Source: Liolophura sinensis (Eukaryota > Mollusca > Polyplacophora > Chitonida > Chitonidae). From it: 64,000 bases of DNA. The number at the start of each line of letters is the position of its first letter. Within the stretch, counting starts at the first letter, position 1. The position numbers were made by a program, and so were the translations under genes. Below the pieces are notes generated by a model. That model was given only the letters and a program-made list of their open reading frames with translations. It did no database searches and was not told where the DNA came from. The stretch covers positions 71,400,984 to 71,464,983 of the forward strand of contig NC_088300.1 of assembly GCF_032854445.1 (NCBI RefSeq). The letters run 5' to 3'. Shown piece after piece: positions 24,329 through 37,080 of the stretch.

Positions 24329-24850
24329 AAATCAAATGTGTTGGATTGGACAGTGATCCACCCCTCAATTTGGACATGGATGTGTCGCTGTATAAATCAG
24401 AGCGAAGGTTAAGTGGCCACAATGAAGGTAGATTTATGAACACATCAGCAAGTCGGAAACAGAAAACACTGCGTTCATGTGTACACCCTGTGCATTTCTG
24501 TGAGTGCTTTGTACAGCATTGTGGACTCGAGGTTAACAGTGTTTACTACAAACTGTTCATTAGCATCTATGCATTTTGAATGTTGACTATTTTTTGCTGT
24601 ATCCCGTCTTCATTGGTAAGCATCTTCTAACAACCCAGGACAGCACCAGGATACTGTAGTGGTTAGACCATCCATATTTTTGTACAATTCAGGCAAAAAC
24701 AAAAACATACTGAAACAAGATTTGTGAGTGGTAAAGGTTTTTCACACCTTTCAGTTCCACTGGCTATTTGCTTTGGGTTTTTAAAATCTTTAATTAGTAC
24801 AGAGTCCAATCATTAATTTTGTTATCACAATACTTTAGCCAAATCAAGAG

Positions 24851-24882
24851 TGTGTATGTGTGTGTGTGTGTGTATATATATA
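24851..24882. repeat. (TG)n(TA)n microsatellite
   Basis: A TG dinucleotide run passes directly into a TA run. Confidence 0.93.
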
Positions 24883-25950
24883 TCCTATTCTGTTAATCTC
24901 TTAGTCAGATACGTGTAAATGTAAATCCAGACAATTTCCCCTCGGTTTGACCTCGTGTCCACCGCTGTGAGAATACTGGACTTCTGGCATGCGTGCACAG
25001 GTAGTAAGTTTTACAGGTGGATAATACAACAGATAGCCTAACAAATCTAGGTGTGGTGTGTATGTGTACACTCAGTATTTGCATAGTCTGCAGTTCTAAA
25101 AATTCAAGGGCTATGTTCCTGATGGTTTCAAAAGAGTTTTCATTTGATATGTTATGGCCAAACATTTGACGAAGTTTCATACTATAATTGCAACAGAACA
25201 TGCATTTATAGTTATGTTTAACTTCCTTAAATGAAAAGTTTTACATATCTTTAAATGTTTAGATTTAATACTGGTATTTAGTTTTGTTACAACTAAGGTA
25301 ATGTGTTTTGATATACCTAGGTACATGTACTGTGTTTGGGTGAATTGGTAACAAGCACACTGCAGATGAAGTACCTGTAATGTTTTGTTCTATCCTCTTG
25401 ATGGTCTGAATAATTTCTTCAATAAATGTGCATCCAATCTTTCAGTGCATCCTCAGTATAGCAAATATTCAGTATTCATGCATATCTAAGCAATTTCTTA
25501 GGCGTTTGTGTTTTGAGTAAATTTGTAAAGATTCTGAGATGATATTTGTCTTCGGAATCCTGTCTTGTAATATGATAAAAAAAATCCTTAAAGAATAGAT
25601 ACGGTATATATGTCTAAACTTGACTTGTTATATATGTGTACATGAAAGGATTGGAGAATGAGGGCAGATATTTCAAAGTTGAGATTGACTCATAATTACC
25701 CTGCACCTATTGCCCAGGACTATTTTGCTGTGGACTAATGTAATAGATAGTTACTTTCGATGTAGGTACATGCATATGTTGAAACGTGTCATTGCCCAGC
25801 TTTGGACCCAGTTAAGTAGGAATCACCAATGTTGTTCTAGTTGCTATGGTTGTGTGATACATCTAGACAGCCAAATAATGATCCATACATGTAGCTGTTT
25901 CGAATAATTGACATCTGTGAACAGTTATAAAATATTATTGAATATTTTGC

Positions 25951-26488
25951 CTAAGGGAGTTGACTGCAAGCCAAATGCAGGCTGGGAATTCTTCCTTGAA
26001 GCATAGCGAGGCGATCAATACACTGTCGTCTATATTCACACCTGATGTGTTCGTTTTCAAGAGCTACTAAATGGAGGTATTGAGTTTGTTGTGATTGGCG
26101 TTCTGTCCAGTAGCTACATTCTTCCATAAAGGCGAGCGTAGGGATTGCCATTGACTGTTTCCTTGAACCACTGATCACTCAGAGAAGAAGAAAGCACAGT
26201 TTTTTGTTGGAGAGTGGAATTACTCGTGTAAGCACCAGCCGACTGTGCTTTCTTGCTTACTGACAGGGTGCTAGCTGCGATAAAATAAGAACCGAGAGAG
26301 ACACTCTGAGCCAGCTTTCTGTTTTGCCTGCCACACTTGACTGACTTTGGAGTCACCGAAGCGGAATTTGCTCCAGAGGTCAATTCCATGACTTGAGAGT
26401 AACTGGATTCTTTAAGACTGACAAGTAAAATAGCTGTGGTAAATATATATACGTGTAAGTATAAGGAGTAGATTATTCTGCAAATCAC
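25951..26488 (-). other. Unexplained antisense ORF pair inside intron 3
   Basis: On the - strand, a 124-codon frame (26488-26114) and a 75-codon frame (26178-25951) overlap in different registers. The second contains YWTERQSQQTQYLHLVALEN and later CEYRRQCIDRLAML, charged and helix-like, which is less random than typical intron translation. The first has a possible acceptor (TTTACCACAG in minus orientation) followed by an ATG in good context giving MELTSGANSASVTPKSVK. Base composition here is less AT-rich than the surrounding intron. It could be a nested gene, an old retrocopy broken by a frameshift, or chance. I recognise no family. Confidence 0.25.
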
Positions 26489-27252
26489 AGCCGTGCCATT
26501 GCATGAGGCGTGATTTACAGAGAGCTAAGCGCTTAACATAGACAGCAACTCAGCGTGTCTCTGAGATGCCAACGGCCAAACAGTATCTGCGGCCACAAGC
26601 CAGAAGGGCATCCAGCACACATCATGAATGGATTTACCAACCGAATTCCAGGAAATCTTGTTAGTTTTGTTTATAACTACAAGAAGCTGACTGACGTTTG
26701 ATCAAGCTTGTCTTCCCCAAGCTCTTGTGATCATTTCTTGTAGATTATGGGGAATACAGCATTGGTATTTCTGCCATACCTGGATTACATGTAGCAGCTA
26801 AAACCGTGGAATGAGTAAATTTCTGCTCAAATGTTTTTGGGATGTGTTTTTGCTACCAAGGATTTTAATAACCGGTTCAAGTGTATGTTACATTCAGCCT
26901 CTGTTGAGATGGAGCCAAGGTTTCAGTATCAAAACACCTAAATGGTGATGATAGCAGATCTGTTTGCCAGCAAACCTATTTCAGCTTATTGTTGACAGCT
27001 TATCACCTGTTCTACATACAGGTGTATGTTAGGGGCAGAGTATTTGAGTGGTATGTGATGTGAACCCGCATGTATCTGAATTAGTTTTATCTGTGTTGAA
27101 GAAAAGTCTCCTCCATTGGCCTTTTTGATTCGTCAGCTCTGGACGAGTTATGATTGTCTTTTAAAACAACATGTTATTTTAACATACACGTGTGTATATA
27201 TTATTTCCAAGTTTGTAGAAAAATCTTCAATGGCTGAATTTGATTTTTTCAG

Positions 27253-27348
27253 ATCGCTCTAGCCTCGATGGCCGCCATGATGTCTACAAAGGTCACGAAC
27301 CTGTGTACGAAGTGGATCATCTGGCCACATTCACGGCCACCAGAAGAG
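27253..27348 (+). CDS. EPS8: EPS8 coding exon 4 (residues 69-99), start of the PTB domain
   Basis: Between a GATTTTTTCAG acceptor and a GTAAGT donor the exon reads RSSLDGRHDVYKGHEP and then VYEVDHLATFTATRR. The second part corresponds to the first strand of the EPS8 PTB fold (YRVEHLTTF in human EPS8 as remembered). PTB domains bind NPxY-type peptides in receptor tails or other partners. The split codons give Asp68 and Gly100. Together with exons 5-7 this builds the PTB domain, about residues 85-213. Confidence 0.95.
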
Positions 27349-28319
27349 GTAAGTCAGCCAATCAAAAAGCGTGTTGCCTAAGCTGTGTCCTACATAGATG
27401 TAGATAATATGAAATAATTAGCAGATTTAAGTGGCAGGATCTGTTCCATAATATATGACATTGTACAAGATCTGGAATGCCTAAGCGACGCATCTCATTA
27501 AAAAGGAAAGCATTGAAATTCTCTCCTTTTTCGTAAATAAAATGCTGACTGGATTATTTTGTTTCCATGCACCTTAGCTTCAAGTTGAAAGACAGTCATT
27601 ATACACTTGAAGTTTAGAGACATGATGAATGAACTAGTGACCAGTGCATTTTTGTGTTGTTCATTGACGTGATTCACCTGACTGTTGAACCTGTACATCT
27701 ATTGATTTGACCCTTATCTTTGTGTCGGTAGTGTACCTTAACCTTTAGAATGCTTGATGCTGGAGCTACTAGTCAATTATTATCATTAGGGACCTGTTCT
27801 GTCTGTTTTTTTTCGGGTGTGTGTCGTCAGTTTGGGTGGAGCCTGTCACGTTGACTTGGTTTATGGCTTAAATCACGACTCCTCTGTGTTATCCATTGAG
27901 TCTTGCTTAGCTTTTGGGACATTCTTTACGGGAGACAAATAATACAGAACTATTGTCTGACATTATTTTCTCTCTATACTGAATACAAACATTTGCCCAC
28001 GCCCAGGTTAAAAAACATGTTGTATGCATTTGTACATGTACCAATTTTAGTGTAGCTCATCTTTAAATGACTGAGGTCTTGTTTTAGAAAAAAGTTGTTA
28101 ATTAATATGTTCAGAAATTACCCACAAAGCCTCTTCATATCATGTGGGTACAGAGTAGATATGATGTTCATATATGTACTTCGTTGGGAATTCTTGAAAT
28201 ATAAGAAATTTTTTATTCCTCAATATATTGATTTTCGGCTTGAGTTTTGGCTTAGTTGTGTTATTTTAATAGAAAAGTTTGACATTTTGTAATTACTGGT
28301 ACATTCAGACATTTTATTA

Positions 28320-28455
28320 CATGCACTTACATGTGCATATTGTACTTACAGACTCATATTGTACTTACATGTGTATATTGTACATAGATGCACGGATGCA
28401 TAATTGACTTACATGTACATGTTATACTGTCATCCTACGTGTACATTGTGACATG
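28320..28455. repeat. Degenerate short repeats rich in TTACATGTRCATRTTGTA
   Basis: Words such as CTTACATGTGCATATTGTAC and ACTTACATGTACATGTTATA recur irregularly. This is an old, decayed tandem repeat or a local burst of the ACATGTA word common in the window. Confidence 0.5.
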
Positions 28456-29109
28456 ATCTTGATTTCAAGTGGCACAGTGAGGGAGAGAATTTTTGGAGCG
28501 GACGAGTCATATTTCCTTTCTTAATTAATTTCCTGTTCTTAATTCTGAATTATTTGCTGTTTGCATTGAACTCCCTGCCCCCACATTCCCACTGATTCCA
28601 CATACTACAGGGACTGAGGAATGTACTGGGGTGTGCCTAGATTCACTCCTTTTATTTACTGTCCCTGATGAATGACCTGTGGGTGTTACCCACAGATGAA
28701 GTTCCTGGGGTGTGGTTACCAGACTGAAGGCCTCACTACACAATCACTGACTAGTGCAAGGAGTTAAGAACAGGACAGAAATAGATCAGGATAGTATCAT
28801 GTTTCAGACGTTCAGTATTCAAAGCTTATGAATTATTTTCTATGTTGGGCAATAACTATGTAGTCAATGCGTAACACCCTGACTATGAAACATATCTACA
28901 GGCATGCAACCCAAAGCAGAAATGCAGAGCAGGGTGTGCATGTGTGTATTTTGGGGTGTGGTGGGTGGGTATGATACCTGTAATGTACAATTTTACACCA
29001 CATTGGTGACAAATGGACTGATTATGATTTTACCTGTGCACAGGTATATGTACTGTGTACCATGTACATGTGCAATGGTTGAAGGAGTTTATGCGTGGGT
29101 CATACCAGG

Positions 29110-29214
29110 TATCTCCGTAGCTGATGTCCAGCACTCACTGTGAATTTAAGCCCAGCTCTTACTGGCTTCCTCTTAGGCGGCACGTGGGATGGTCTGTCAG
29201 CAACCTGCAGGTGG
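29110..29214 (+). mobile_element. SINE family A, 5'/middle fragment
   Basis: Includes CACTGTGAATTTAAGCCCAG, ACTGGCTTCCTCT and GTCAGCAACCTGCAGGTGG, then stops before the conserved 3' tail. A truncated remnant. Confidence 0.7.
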
Positions 29215-29876
29215 AAAACTGCTTCTGTTTAACAATTGCTTTGGTGTGATTTTAATAAATATACTATTTCTTTATCTTTGAAGTGACACTTTAAAAGTCT
29301 GTGTCATTCCCTGAAGTCTAGCTTATACATTACGTATCTTTGAGCAAGTAATAGTGATATTCACCTGTTATTTGAAAAAGTAATATGAAGACCTGGGCCT
29401 AGTTTGCATGACCATGTTTGCCGCATGGCCTTACATGTACCTGTAATGAAATGGCACTGTAAGATCTGTCCCCTCACATGGTACAAGACTGTTTGTTAAA
29501 TGAAGCCTAGGTGCACTGCCTGTTTACATAGCTTATATCCAGATTACAACAGCCAGAAAGGTTTGTTGCCTGGAATTACTCAGTGCTGCAGATATTAAAT
29601 GTCTTTTATCGAGTTAGGTGAAGCGTAACTTGGAACTACAGCTGTGTAGACCCCATGTACCTGTACACCCTATTTCAGTCAGAATGGTGTGATCACAGTG
29701 GCTCAGTTGTGGCAAGGCCAATCCATCATTCCAGTTTCACTCGCTGTTGTATGAGTACTTTAGTCCGTTCACGCCCCAATCTTCTTTCTTATCAAACGGT
29801 ATTGTAAATAAAAAACTGTGAACACATTATGTAAGCAGAGTAGAATGTGAGTGTCGGTTGATTACGTTATTTTCCA

Positions 29877-30044
29877 GAGGTATGGAGGAGACACTATTGG
29901 AAGCGTATCTCTCCACTTGTCACCAGCAGTTTAAGTATTCTACATATAGGAGTATAAATGAGTGTATTGAGGTATGGAGGAGACACTATTGGTACCGTAT
30001 CCCTCGACTTGTCACGGGAAATCAGGAGTATAAATGAGTATATT
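29877..30044. repeat. 92-bp direct duplication (two copies)
   Basis: GAGGTATGGAGGAGACACTA begins both copies (29877 and 29969), and AGGAGTATAAATGAGT closes both. The second copy lacks about 16 internal bases. Confidence 0.9.
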
Positions 30045-31207
30045 AAATTGAACTAAACTTTCTCAAGGTATGGATTTATTTTGAATAGGCTACATTGGTT
30101 CCTTCACGTGCAACTCTGTGCCATGAGCTATTTCGGCCTTTGTAATACTTAAGGTTTAAGCGTATGCTATAATATAAGACATAAAAATTTAAAAGAAGTT
30201 TGAAACAAAAGTTTGTCTGTGTATATGCAAAAAGATAAGTGTCAAATATATTTCAATCAGCGGAGAAAAGTAGGTGTGTCCGGTCTAAGTGACTTAGTAG
30301 AACAGTATTAACTTCTTAAATACATGTATCTACTTAACCAAATTTTATGCTGATTGTTTAATTATTAACAGCAGGAGAGTTTACATCTGCTTATGTATAA
30401 ACAGTGAAGCTTTGGCAAAGTTGGCAAATGGTTTGTATATATAGTATTACAGTCAATATAAATACCAAGCTGTTGGAACCATTCGCACATGTGATTGTAC
30501 ATGTGTGTAATAGTGCTATGTAACCAAGACCACCATTTGTACCTACTTTATGAAGAGCTACTTCTTCTTAGTGGTTAAAACTTGTTACATTGGCCTTAGT
30601 GTATACAGGTTGAGTGGGTCTGATTGGCTCTTCGTCTGCTGTAAATGGAGCAGGTATTGATTGATAGATATACACCTTGTAGCTAATGAAGGGAAATCAA
30701 TAAAACAGTTATTGTGCGCTCAGGTGATAAATTACTCTGGGCGTTTTATCTTATAACTGTTATTCCACACCCCGCATAATCATACCGGTTACATGACAGC
30801 CTTTAGTCTGTAATCAATAGTCTTTTAGGCTACATAATATTTTCCCAGGTCTGTTTGCCTTTGAACACATCCTTTTAACAATTCTGTAACAATTACCTGT
30901 GGAACTACTACACACCGTAATCCTCTGTCCCAGTACCAGTAGTCCATAATGGACTATTCTTGGCATCCCCACCCCCGTTGCTGTTGACATTTTTCCGCTT
31001 GACTTGACTTTATTCTGTCACAGTAGGCGTTTTTAACTAATGTTGGACTCTAGCCACTAGTGCTTTAAGTCGTCAGATGATCTGAAATACTGAAAGATCA
31101 TTGCATGGAATGAAGGAATAATTCAAAAGGCCATGAAAAAATATCCCCTTAATTATGACATGTTAACCCACATTAATTAAATTAGACAAGAGAAAAGATT
31201 CAAAACC

Positions 31208-31303
31208 TTGAATCCATCGATTGTGATGTTGAATCCACAGATTGTGATGTTGAATCCACAGATTGTGATGTTGAATCCACAGATTGTGATGTTGAATCCA
31301 CAG
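31208..31303. repeat. 21-bp tandem repeat, about 4.6 copies
   Basis: The unit TTGAATCCACAGATTGTGAT(G) is repeated almost perfectly. Non-coding intron. Confidence 0.95.
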
Positions 31304-32565
31304 TTTCTAGGTCAATTTAAGATCTGCAGTATGGTCATTACAGGCATCCTAATACAATTGACCAAAGGATCACAAAGTTGTCATTGTTTTCTTTAAGCAG
31401 TAATATTTGAACAAAGATTTGAACTACAATATTCAATGTTGTCATAAAAATAAAAAGGTAAATCACAATTTTAGAACAGTGAGTCTAATACACATATACA
31501 TGGCTTCAAATGTCCAATGCAGTTCTTGTATGAACATATAAATTGAGATATTTAAAATGATTATGTTGCTGGTGTCATTTTCAGTTGCCTTCCAATTACA
31601 ACATTTCACCAAAAATTAGGCATTTTCCCGGTGACACATTTGACTTGATTCTGATTTATTTATCCCCATTTTTGTGCAGTTTAATTTCTTATGGGAATAA
31701 TTTAAGTGTTGACATCAAAAGTATCATTTAAGGCATCTATGTGCCTCTGAAAGTGTGTTTTTACATGCCAAACTTGAAGCGAAATACAATACATTCTAAG
31801 CAAGGCCTATTATTAAACGTACACCATATATGCATGGAGAGTTTTAACTGGTCATGGTGGCCTATCATGTTTACAGTGTTTTCCAGAAGGTCATCTGTTT
31901 ACATGTACTTTCTAAACTTTATAGTTGTGTTGATTCACAGACTTATCTTTTACCATCAAAGTAAATAATGTTGACTGTCGAAATTTTGAAAGTGTGGGCT
32001 AACCCCATTTTAAATCTCTGGTAACTTCTTTTAGTTTCAAAATCAAAGTGGTGTGAAAGCTGTGACAGTTTATGGTAGAAAGTTTTCTGCAGGATTATTG
32101 TTCCAATTGGTGGAAGCTGTTGTGGGAGCTCCCGCAGATTCTAGACCCTAAAACATCAAAGTCGTGCCAAGATACTGCACAAAGAAAGAGGGATCAAGAT
32201 ATATGAGGGTCACGTGGCGATGTCAAGTCAATGTGCAGGTGTCAAATTACTGAATATTGTTCACATAGGCAGTCAAGGTAAAAAACTAGGCTGACATATT
32301 TGCTGGGCAATTCTTCAAGCTAGTTTTACTCATAATAACCAACTTGATGCACGGTTTATCCATGGACAAGACTTGTGTGTAGACCATATCCTGCCGTAGT
32401 GTCCTCTTTAAGAAAGTACCTGGTTAGCAAGAATCAGAGAGACATAGATTTGGCATAGAATCTGTGTGAGACGTGTTTCTGATTGCTATTGGCTGACCAC
32501 ACAGTGGTTGACACATTTCTCTGGTCACTTTAACCGTATGAGAAACAAGAGCAAAAGTTGAGTAC

Positions 32566-32663
32566 CCAAATTCTTCAACTTTTTCAATTGCCTCTGCAAC
32601 CAATATTTAAAACACTCTGAGACAATTATGGGGTGTAGAGAACAAAATGTTGAAGGTTTACAG
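32566..32663 (+). mobile_element. MITE-like element, family 2, internally deleted copy
   Basis: Starts CAAATTCTTCAACTTTTTCA, keeps GCAACCAATATTTAAAACAC and TATGGGGTGTAGAGAA, and ends GTTGAAGGTTTACAG. The ends are inverted complements. About 98 bp compared with about 200 bp for other copies. Confidence 0.55.
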
Positions 32664-32821
32664 TTGTTAGGCCTCATCAGTTGTGGATGGAAGTGATAGA
32701 ACCAGGCCATTGCTCCACTCTCTCTCACACCTTCTGCTGATTCAGCTGAGGCTTTTAATCCAGAGATTTGTTACCAGTACCAGCTGTTAAATCATTTGAA
32801 TCAGTCAGGTGTTGTTTAATT

Positions 32822-33010
32822 CTGTAAGTCTCCAATCTTTCCACATGGTTGCAAGGTGTTTATTCAAACATATTCTGACGGCATTCCATGTACACTAATA
32901 AAACTATACTTATTGTGAAGCTTTAAAATTGGCCTCCAAAATCAAATTATGTGTGCATAAATTACACTGAAAGCTGCTCTTTCTTATGCGAAAAGGTTGA
33001 GGAGTTAGTG
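32822..33010 (+). mobile_element. MITE-like element, family 1, copy 3
   Basis: Begins CTGTAAGTCTCCAATCTTTC and ends GCGAAAAGGTTGAGGAGTTA, giving terminal inverted repeats. Shares GGTGTTTATTCAAACATATT and ACTAATAAAACTATACTT with the other copies. Confidence 0.75.
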
Positions 33011-33552
33011 AATATGTATGATGTTGATTTTGAAATAATGCTGGATTCCTTGGAACTTCAATTGAATATCTCTCCAACAAATAGGGAAAAACTGGATTTC
33101 TTTCTCCTTTTTTTTCATGCAAAGTGCTGTTTTAGTTGGTTCTTGTGGCACATGTACTCGATGTACCGCTATATATTTAAATGCTGATTCAGAATCCAGT
33201 CACAGTAAACCATTATAATTATATTATATATAATATCATATGAATTTGTGGTAACATTCAAGCACCAAGGTTTCATACCACTAGGTTTCAGTAAACACTA
33301 GAAGCATTTTAGTATTTTGAATATTGCAGTGTGAAAGCTGCCCAAAGGTGATCTCGATGAAAAGGTAGATTTACATCTGTGGATGTAAAGTGTATGTTCT
33401 TTGAAATGTTTAAATATGCTTTACACATTAAATGTTTATTTTAAGACTGCTTTCATTTTGCAGAATGCAGCATCTGCTGAAGATCCCTTCGATTACTTGT
33501 GAAGTTGAAGTTTTGACGTTATCTATGATGTGAATATGTTGTTGTTGTGTAG

Positions 33553-33689
33553 GGTCGTCAGGCCTGATCAGCCTTGAAGAAGGTCTCAGCAAGCTGAGGA
33601 ACATGGAGGTGATGACTGGGATCTGGACCATGAGGTGCCTGATGGTCATAGAACGTAACTACATCATCATCCTGGACAATCAGACTGGG
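33553..33689 (+). CDS. EPS8: EPS8 coding exon 5 (residues 101-145), PTB domain
   Basis: Reads LISLEEGLSKLRNM, then GIWTMRCLMVIERNYIIILD and ends QTG at a phase-0 GTAAGG donor. In human EPS8 the matching stretch has a DDGIRKLK helix followed by VWTQDMILQV strands, so this is the first helix and central strands of the PTB fold. The left split codon completes Gly100. The hydrophobic strand pattern VIERNYIIIL is well kept. Confidence 0.95.
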
Positions 33690-34317
33690 GTAAGGCGGCG
33701 AACACAAACTCATCAGAAACTGTTTGAATTGATCTGCTGAGAAACTCTAAGCAAAGGTTTTATGGAGTTCACATGCACCTCACTGTCTGTTTTATTAGGT
33801 AGAAAAAAAATGGCAGTTGAAGAGGTTTGTTACAAATGTTAGCCTCTTCATGACCTAAAATTTCCTCTGTTACAAAGCTACCTCATTTTACCTGATTCTG
33901 AGAGTTTTGTTGATTGTAGAAAGGTGTTTGGAAGGTAGGATGACATTCTACTGGAAAAATGAAAGTGTCGGCACCTGGAGAAGTACATTATGGCATTAAA
34001 TGGCCTTTCAATATGCACTTTTTGGGGCACAATTTTAAGTCATTTGATGTATTTTATTTTTCACAGAAAGACATATCAGTGAGGCTTTAATGTAAAGTTT
34101 AAAATTCTTTTATGATACTAAAGACGTTGGTGTTAGTCATTTTAACACATCCATGCTTTGTGACCGGGGTTCCCTTTGGGACAAAGAAATAATTACAAGT
34201 AAGTTCACCAGGTGTTATATAGCATTTTGCAGTCGGTAGGACAGAAGCTTGATTTCTCCCAAGTGATCATTAATATCTACTATATCAGCCCGTTAATTGT
34301 TTTGTTTGATATTACAG

Positions 34318-34485
34318 GATGAACACGATCGATTTCCAATTGATGTTGTCCACAAACCCACAGCTATTGTGCGGAATGACCCACGGGAGATTTACAACAA
34401 CCTGATTCTGTTCACCGTGGTAACAGATCCCAGAAAGGGCGCGCCTGAGCCCAACATGCACATCTTCCAGAGCGTCTCGGCATCA
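34318..34485 (+). CDS. EPS8: EPS8 coding exon 6 (residues 146-201), PTB domain
   Basis: A 56-codon phase-0 exon between TTACAG and GTAAGT. It reads DEHDRFPIDVVHKP, then NNLILFTVVTDPRKG and PEPNMHIFQSVSAS. These match the human pattern ENFPLNTIQ, SVLALVCKEP and KPDLHLFQ in order, and form the last strands of the PTB domain. The length multiple of three means skipping would keep frame but destroy the domain. Confidence 0.96.
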
Positions 34486-35918
34486 GTAAGTTCTCCCCAT
34501 GAACAGAATTAACTGTGGTCTTTATTTAAATGATTCATTAGATATTCCTTCATTTCTCAACTTACATTGTATTTACATATGTCTTACGGACGAACCATCT
34601 TTATTCTTTGTGACAATTTTTCTTTGCATCTAAGGTAAATGTGTACTAATTATGCTGATAATTAGATACTTGAAGGGCAAAAGCCTGGTAATTGGAGGAC
34701 AGAGATGTAATTATTTCCACTGTGTTTCCAAAGGTTTTGACAAGTAGGAAGTTAAGTGTCTGCATGAATTATTAACTTACGTTCTTTCTGGAATGCCATA
34801 TTTCTGTTGGATCTCAGAAAAAGTTATAATGATGAATAAACACTCTTTATGTAAGTCAAAACTTCCAAAATTATGATTTCCAGTCTGAGGTGATGCATGT
34901 ACAGCTTGAACAGGCAAGAGTTATTTCCCCTTCTCCATCGGAGTATTGGTTCTGCAACATTTGCCTTGCCTTAAAGCTGTTGCCATGGGAAATGTAGTAG
35001 TGAAAAGAAATACTGACAGAGTAAAATGTTAACCAAAGACAGGAAATGGAAACTTTTCTCTCAGCTTTAGAAACGATGAAAACCTTTTAATCAAAAATCA
35101 TTTATAAGTGAGTATTGTGTTTCCAGCACACAACTGCCCTGTGTGCACTCAGTGGTTATTATACAAGTCAGGCTCCTCAAATAACTAGAAATTCCAGAAC
35201 AATATATAAATAGATCCATTAATCATGCTGGTCCAAGTGGAAAACATCAAGTGCACTCTTTTGTGTGTGGAGGCTGATTTCAAGTAGTTGATAACTAAGA
35301 TGTCTGCAGTCTCTCGGTATGTTAATTTTCCTTGAATGAGAAAATGGCTGGACGAATACCGCTGTGGGAAATTAATTTTGGAAAGGTCAGTGTTACACTG
35401 GTGTAACATGCTCAGTCGAATCAGCTGATTTATGACAGGGTTTTGTCATGTTAGTTTGTCACTTTTTAGATTTGACAGTTACTTGTCAGTTTGACAGGCA
35501 GGCGAGCTGCTGCCCCAGTACAGTTGATCATTTTGAATGTAATATGATAAGTCTGCTGGTTTTAAAACCCTGTTACATGATAATAACCTGCTTCCTCTTG
35601 TAAAGGCTGTGTGTGCACATATTGTACTGAAGTAGCATGCATTGCTACAGCTACAGAAATCACAGTGCCTATGACAAAATTGTTTTTCTGCAGTTGTTCT
35701 TCTCTTTCTTGCATTAATATTTTATAAATACTGATTTGCTTGATGTCATGTGTCTACCTTAGTAATGAACGTCTGCACTTCTTAATAAGCTTGTATTAAC
35801 TGGTGTTAAAAGTAAATTAGAAGCTTGTAGCTGGAGAGACATCAAGGTGTTGTAGCAAAACATGACAAATATATAGCTGAAGTGTAAAATATCACCAGGC
35901 AGAATTAACATTTGTCTG

Positions 35919-36028
35919 GTGGCCATCGGGATCTGCGCCGTTTCCTCCTACCATAATGCTGGCCGTTGTCGTATAAGTGAAATATTCTTGAGTAAAACAG
36001 TGTAAAACACCAATCAAATAAATAAATA
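35919..36028 (+). mobile_element. SINE family A, 3' fragment
   Basis: Contains CCTACCATAATGCTGGCCGT, GTATAAGTGAAATATTCTTG and CACCAATCAAATAAATAAAT. 5'-truncated, consistent with incomplete reverse transcription. Confidence 0.9.
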
Positions 36029-36871
36029 GTCAAAATTTGTCGTGTTATGCCTGGAGTCCTGTCATTTTAAGCTTGTGCATAAACAGTTCCTGGTGAGAGC
36101 AGCTTACCCTGTGTATTGTAAAGCAGATTCAATGTAGGGGCTGACATTTTTGGCAGCTTCACCAGACACCTGCACTATAAAGTTATACAGTGTATATATT
36201 TTTCATTTTTGAGCATATGTATACATGTGTCCTATGCACACATCTACTTACTGTATAGCTGTCAGATACAGGTGGTTGAGTTAATGCAAAAAAGTGTCTG
36301 TTTTAATGAAAGTCATCTCTGGTCTCCTCATCGAGGGTCATTTCCTTGTGTGTCGTGTGAAGTGGGGTGTGAAATGTGATGAATGCATTACTGGTGCAAG
36401 CAGCCAGTGGTGTATGACATTTCTCTTCTTTTAGTTTACTATCTGTTCTTTTATTTATTTCATATTCACTCAGACAATGTATCAGGGTCAGCTTGTGAAG
36501 TTCTGTGTTGTCAGTGTAGTTGTACTTAATAATGCGGAGGATACATGTACATCATCATGGAGGGTTGAAAATTAAAAACTCGATGAATTCAAAACTGTAT
36601 TCTAAATTTAACTTGTACTGCTTTAACCCACTTGTCCATGTTCAGTGAAAACTTGTTCCACAATTATTTCAACCGACACAAAACCAGTTGGAAGAAATTT
36701 GCCCATTTTGTGATTTTTTTTTTCTTGAAATATAATTACTTGGTAATACATGTGCGACTGTTGTTGCATCAAATAATACCTTTGTAAAATGCTTATTTGA
36801 TTTTATTTTCACAGTGAACCTTTTTAAATAGTGTACCAGGTTATGAGACGTTTCCTTTATAGACTTAAATG

Positions 36872-37080
36872 CTGTAATTCTTCAACCTTTTCACATGTTT
36901 GAAAGGTGTTTATTAAGCATAACCTGAAGGCATTATTTTGTGTTGACTGATAAAATTGTACTTTTTATGAAGCCTTGAAATTGGCCAATCCAACCAATGT
37001 TTTGTCTCCAAAATCAAATTAAAAATGTGCAAAAATTGCATTGAAATGTGCTCTTTCATGTGCTAAAAGGTCGAGGAAGT
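36872..37080 (+). mobile_element. MITE-like element, family 1, copy 4 (best preserved)
   Basis: About 209 bp from CTGTAATTCTTCAACCTTTT to CTAAAAGGTCGAGGAAGT. The ends are inverted complements (about 20 bases with mismatches). The interior includes TGAAATTGGCCAATCCAACC and TCCAAAATCAAATTAAAAAT. This copy is the best guide to the family's consensus. Confidence 0.78.

Larger units (their letters stand above)
21933..27252 (+). other. EPS8 intron 3 (5.3 kb) and its contents
   Basis: Contains a possible inverted-repeat element (22632-22836), a SINE (24100-24328), a TG/TA microsatellite (24851-24882) and an unexplained ORF-bearing block at about 25951-26640. Apart from these nothing was recognised. 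Confidence 0.8.
27349..33552 (+). other. EPS8 intron 4 (6.2 kb) and its contents
   Basis: Holds TGTACTTACATGT-rich sequence (28320-28455), a SINE fragment (29110-29214), a 92-bp direct duplication (29877-30044), a 21-bp tandem repeat (31208-31303), a family 2 element remnant (32566-32663) and a family 1 MITE (32822-33010). No coding exon was recognised. Confidence 0.85.
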
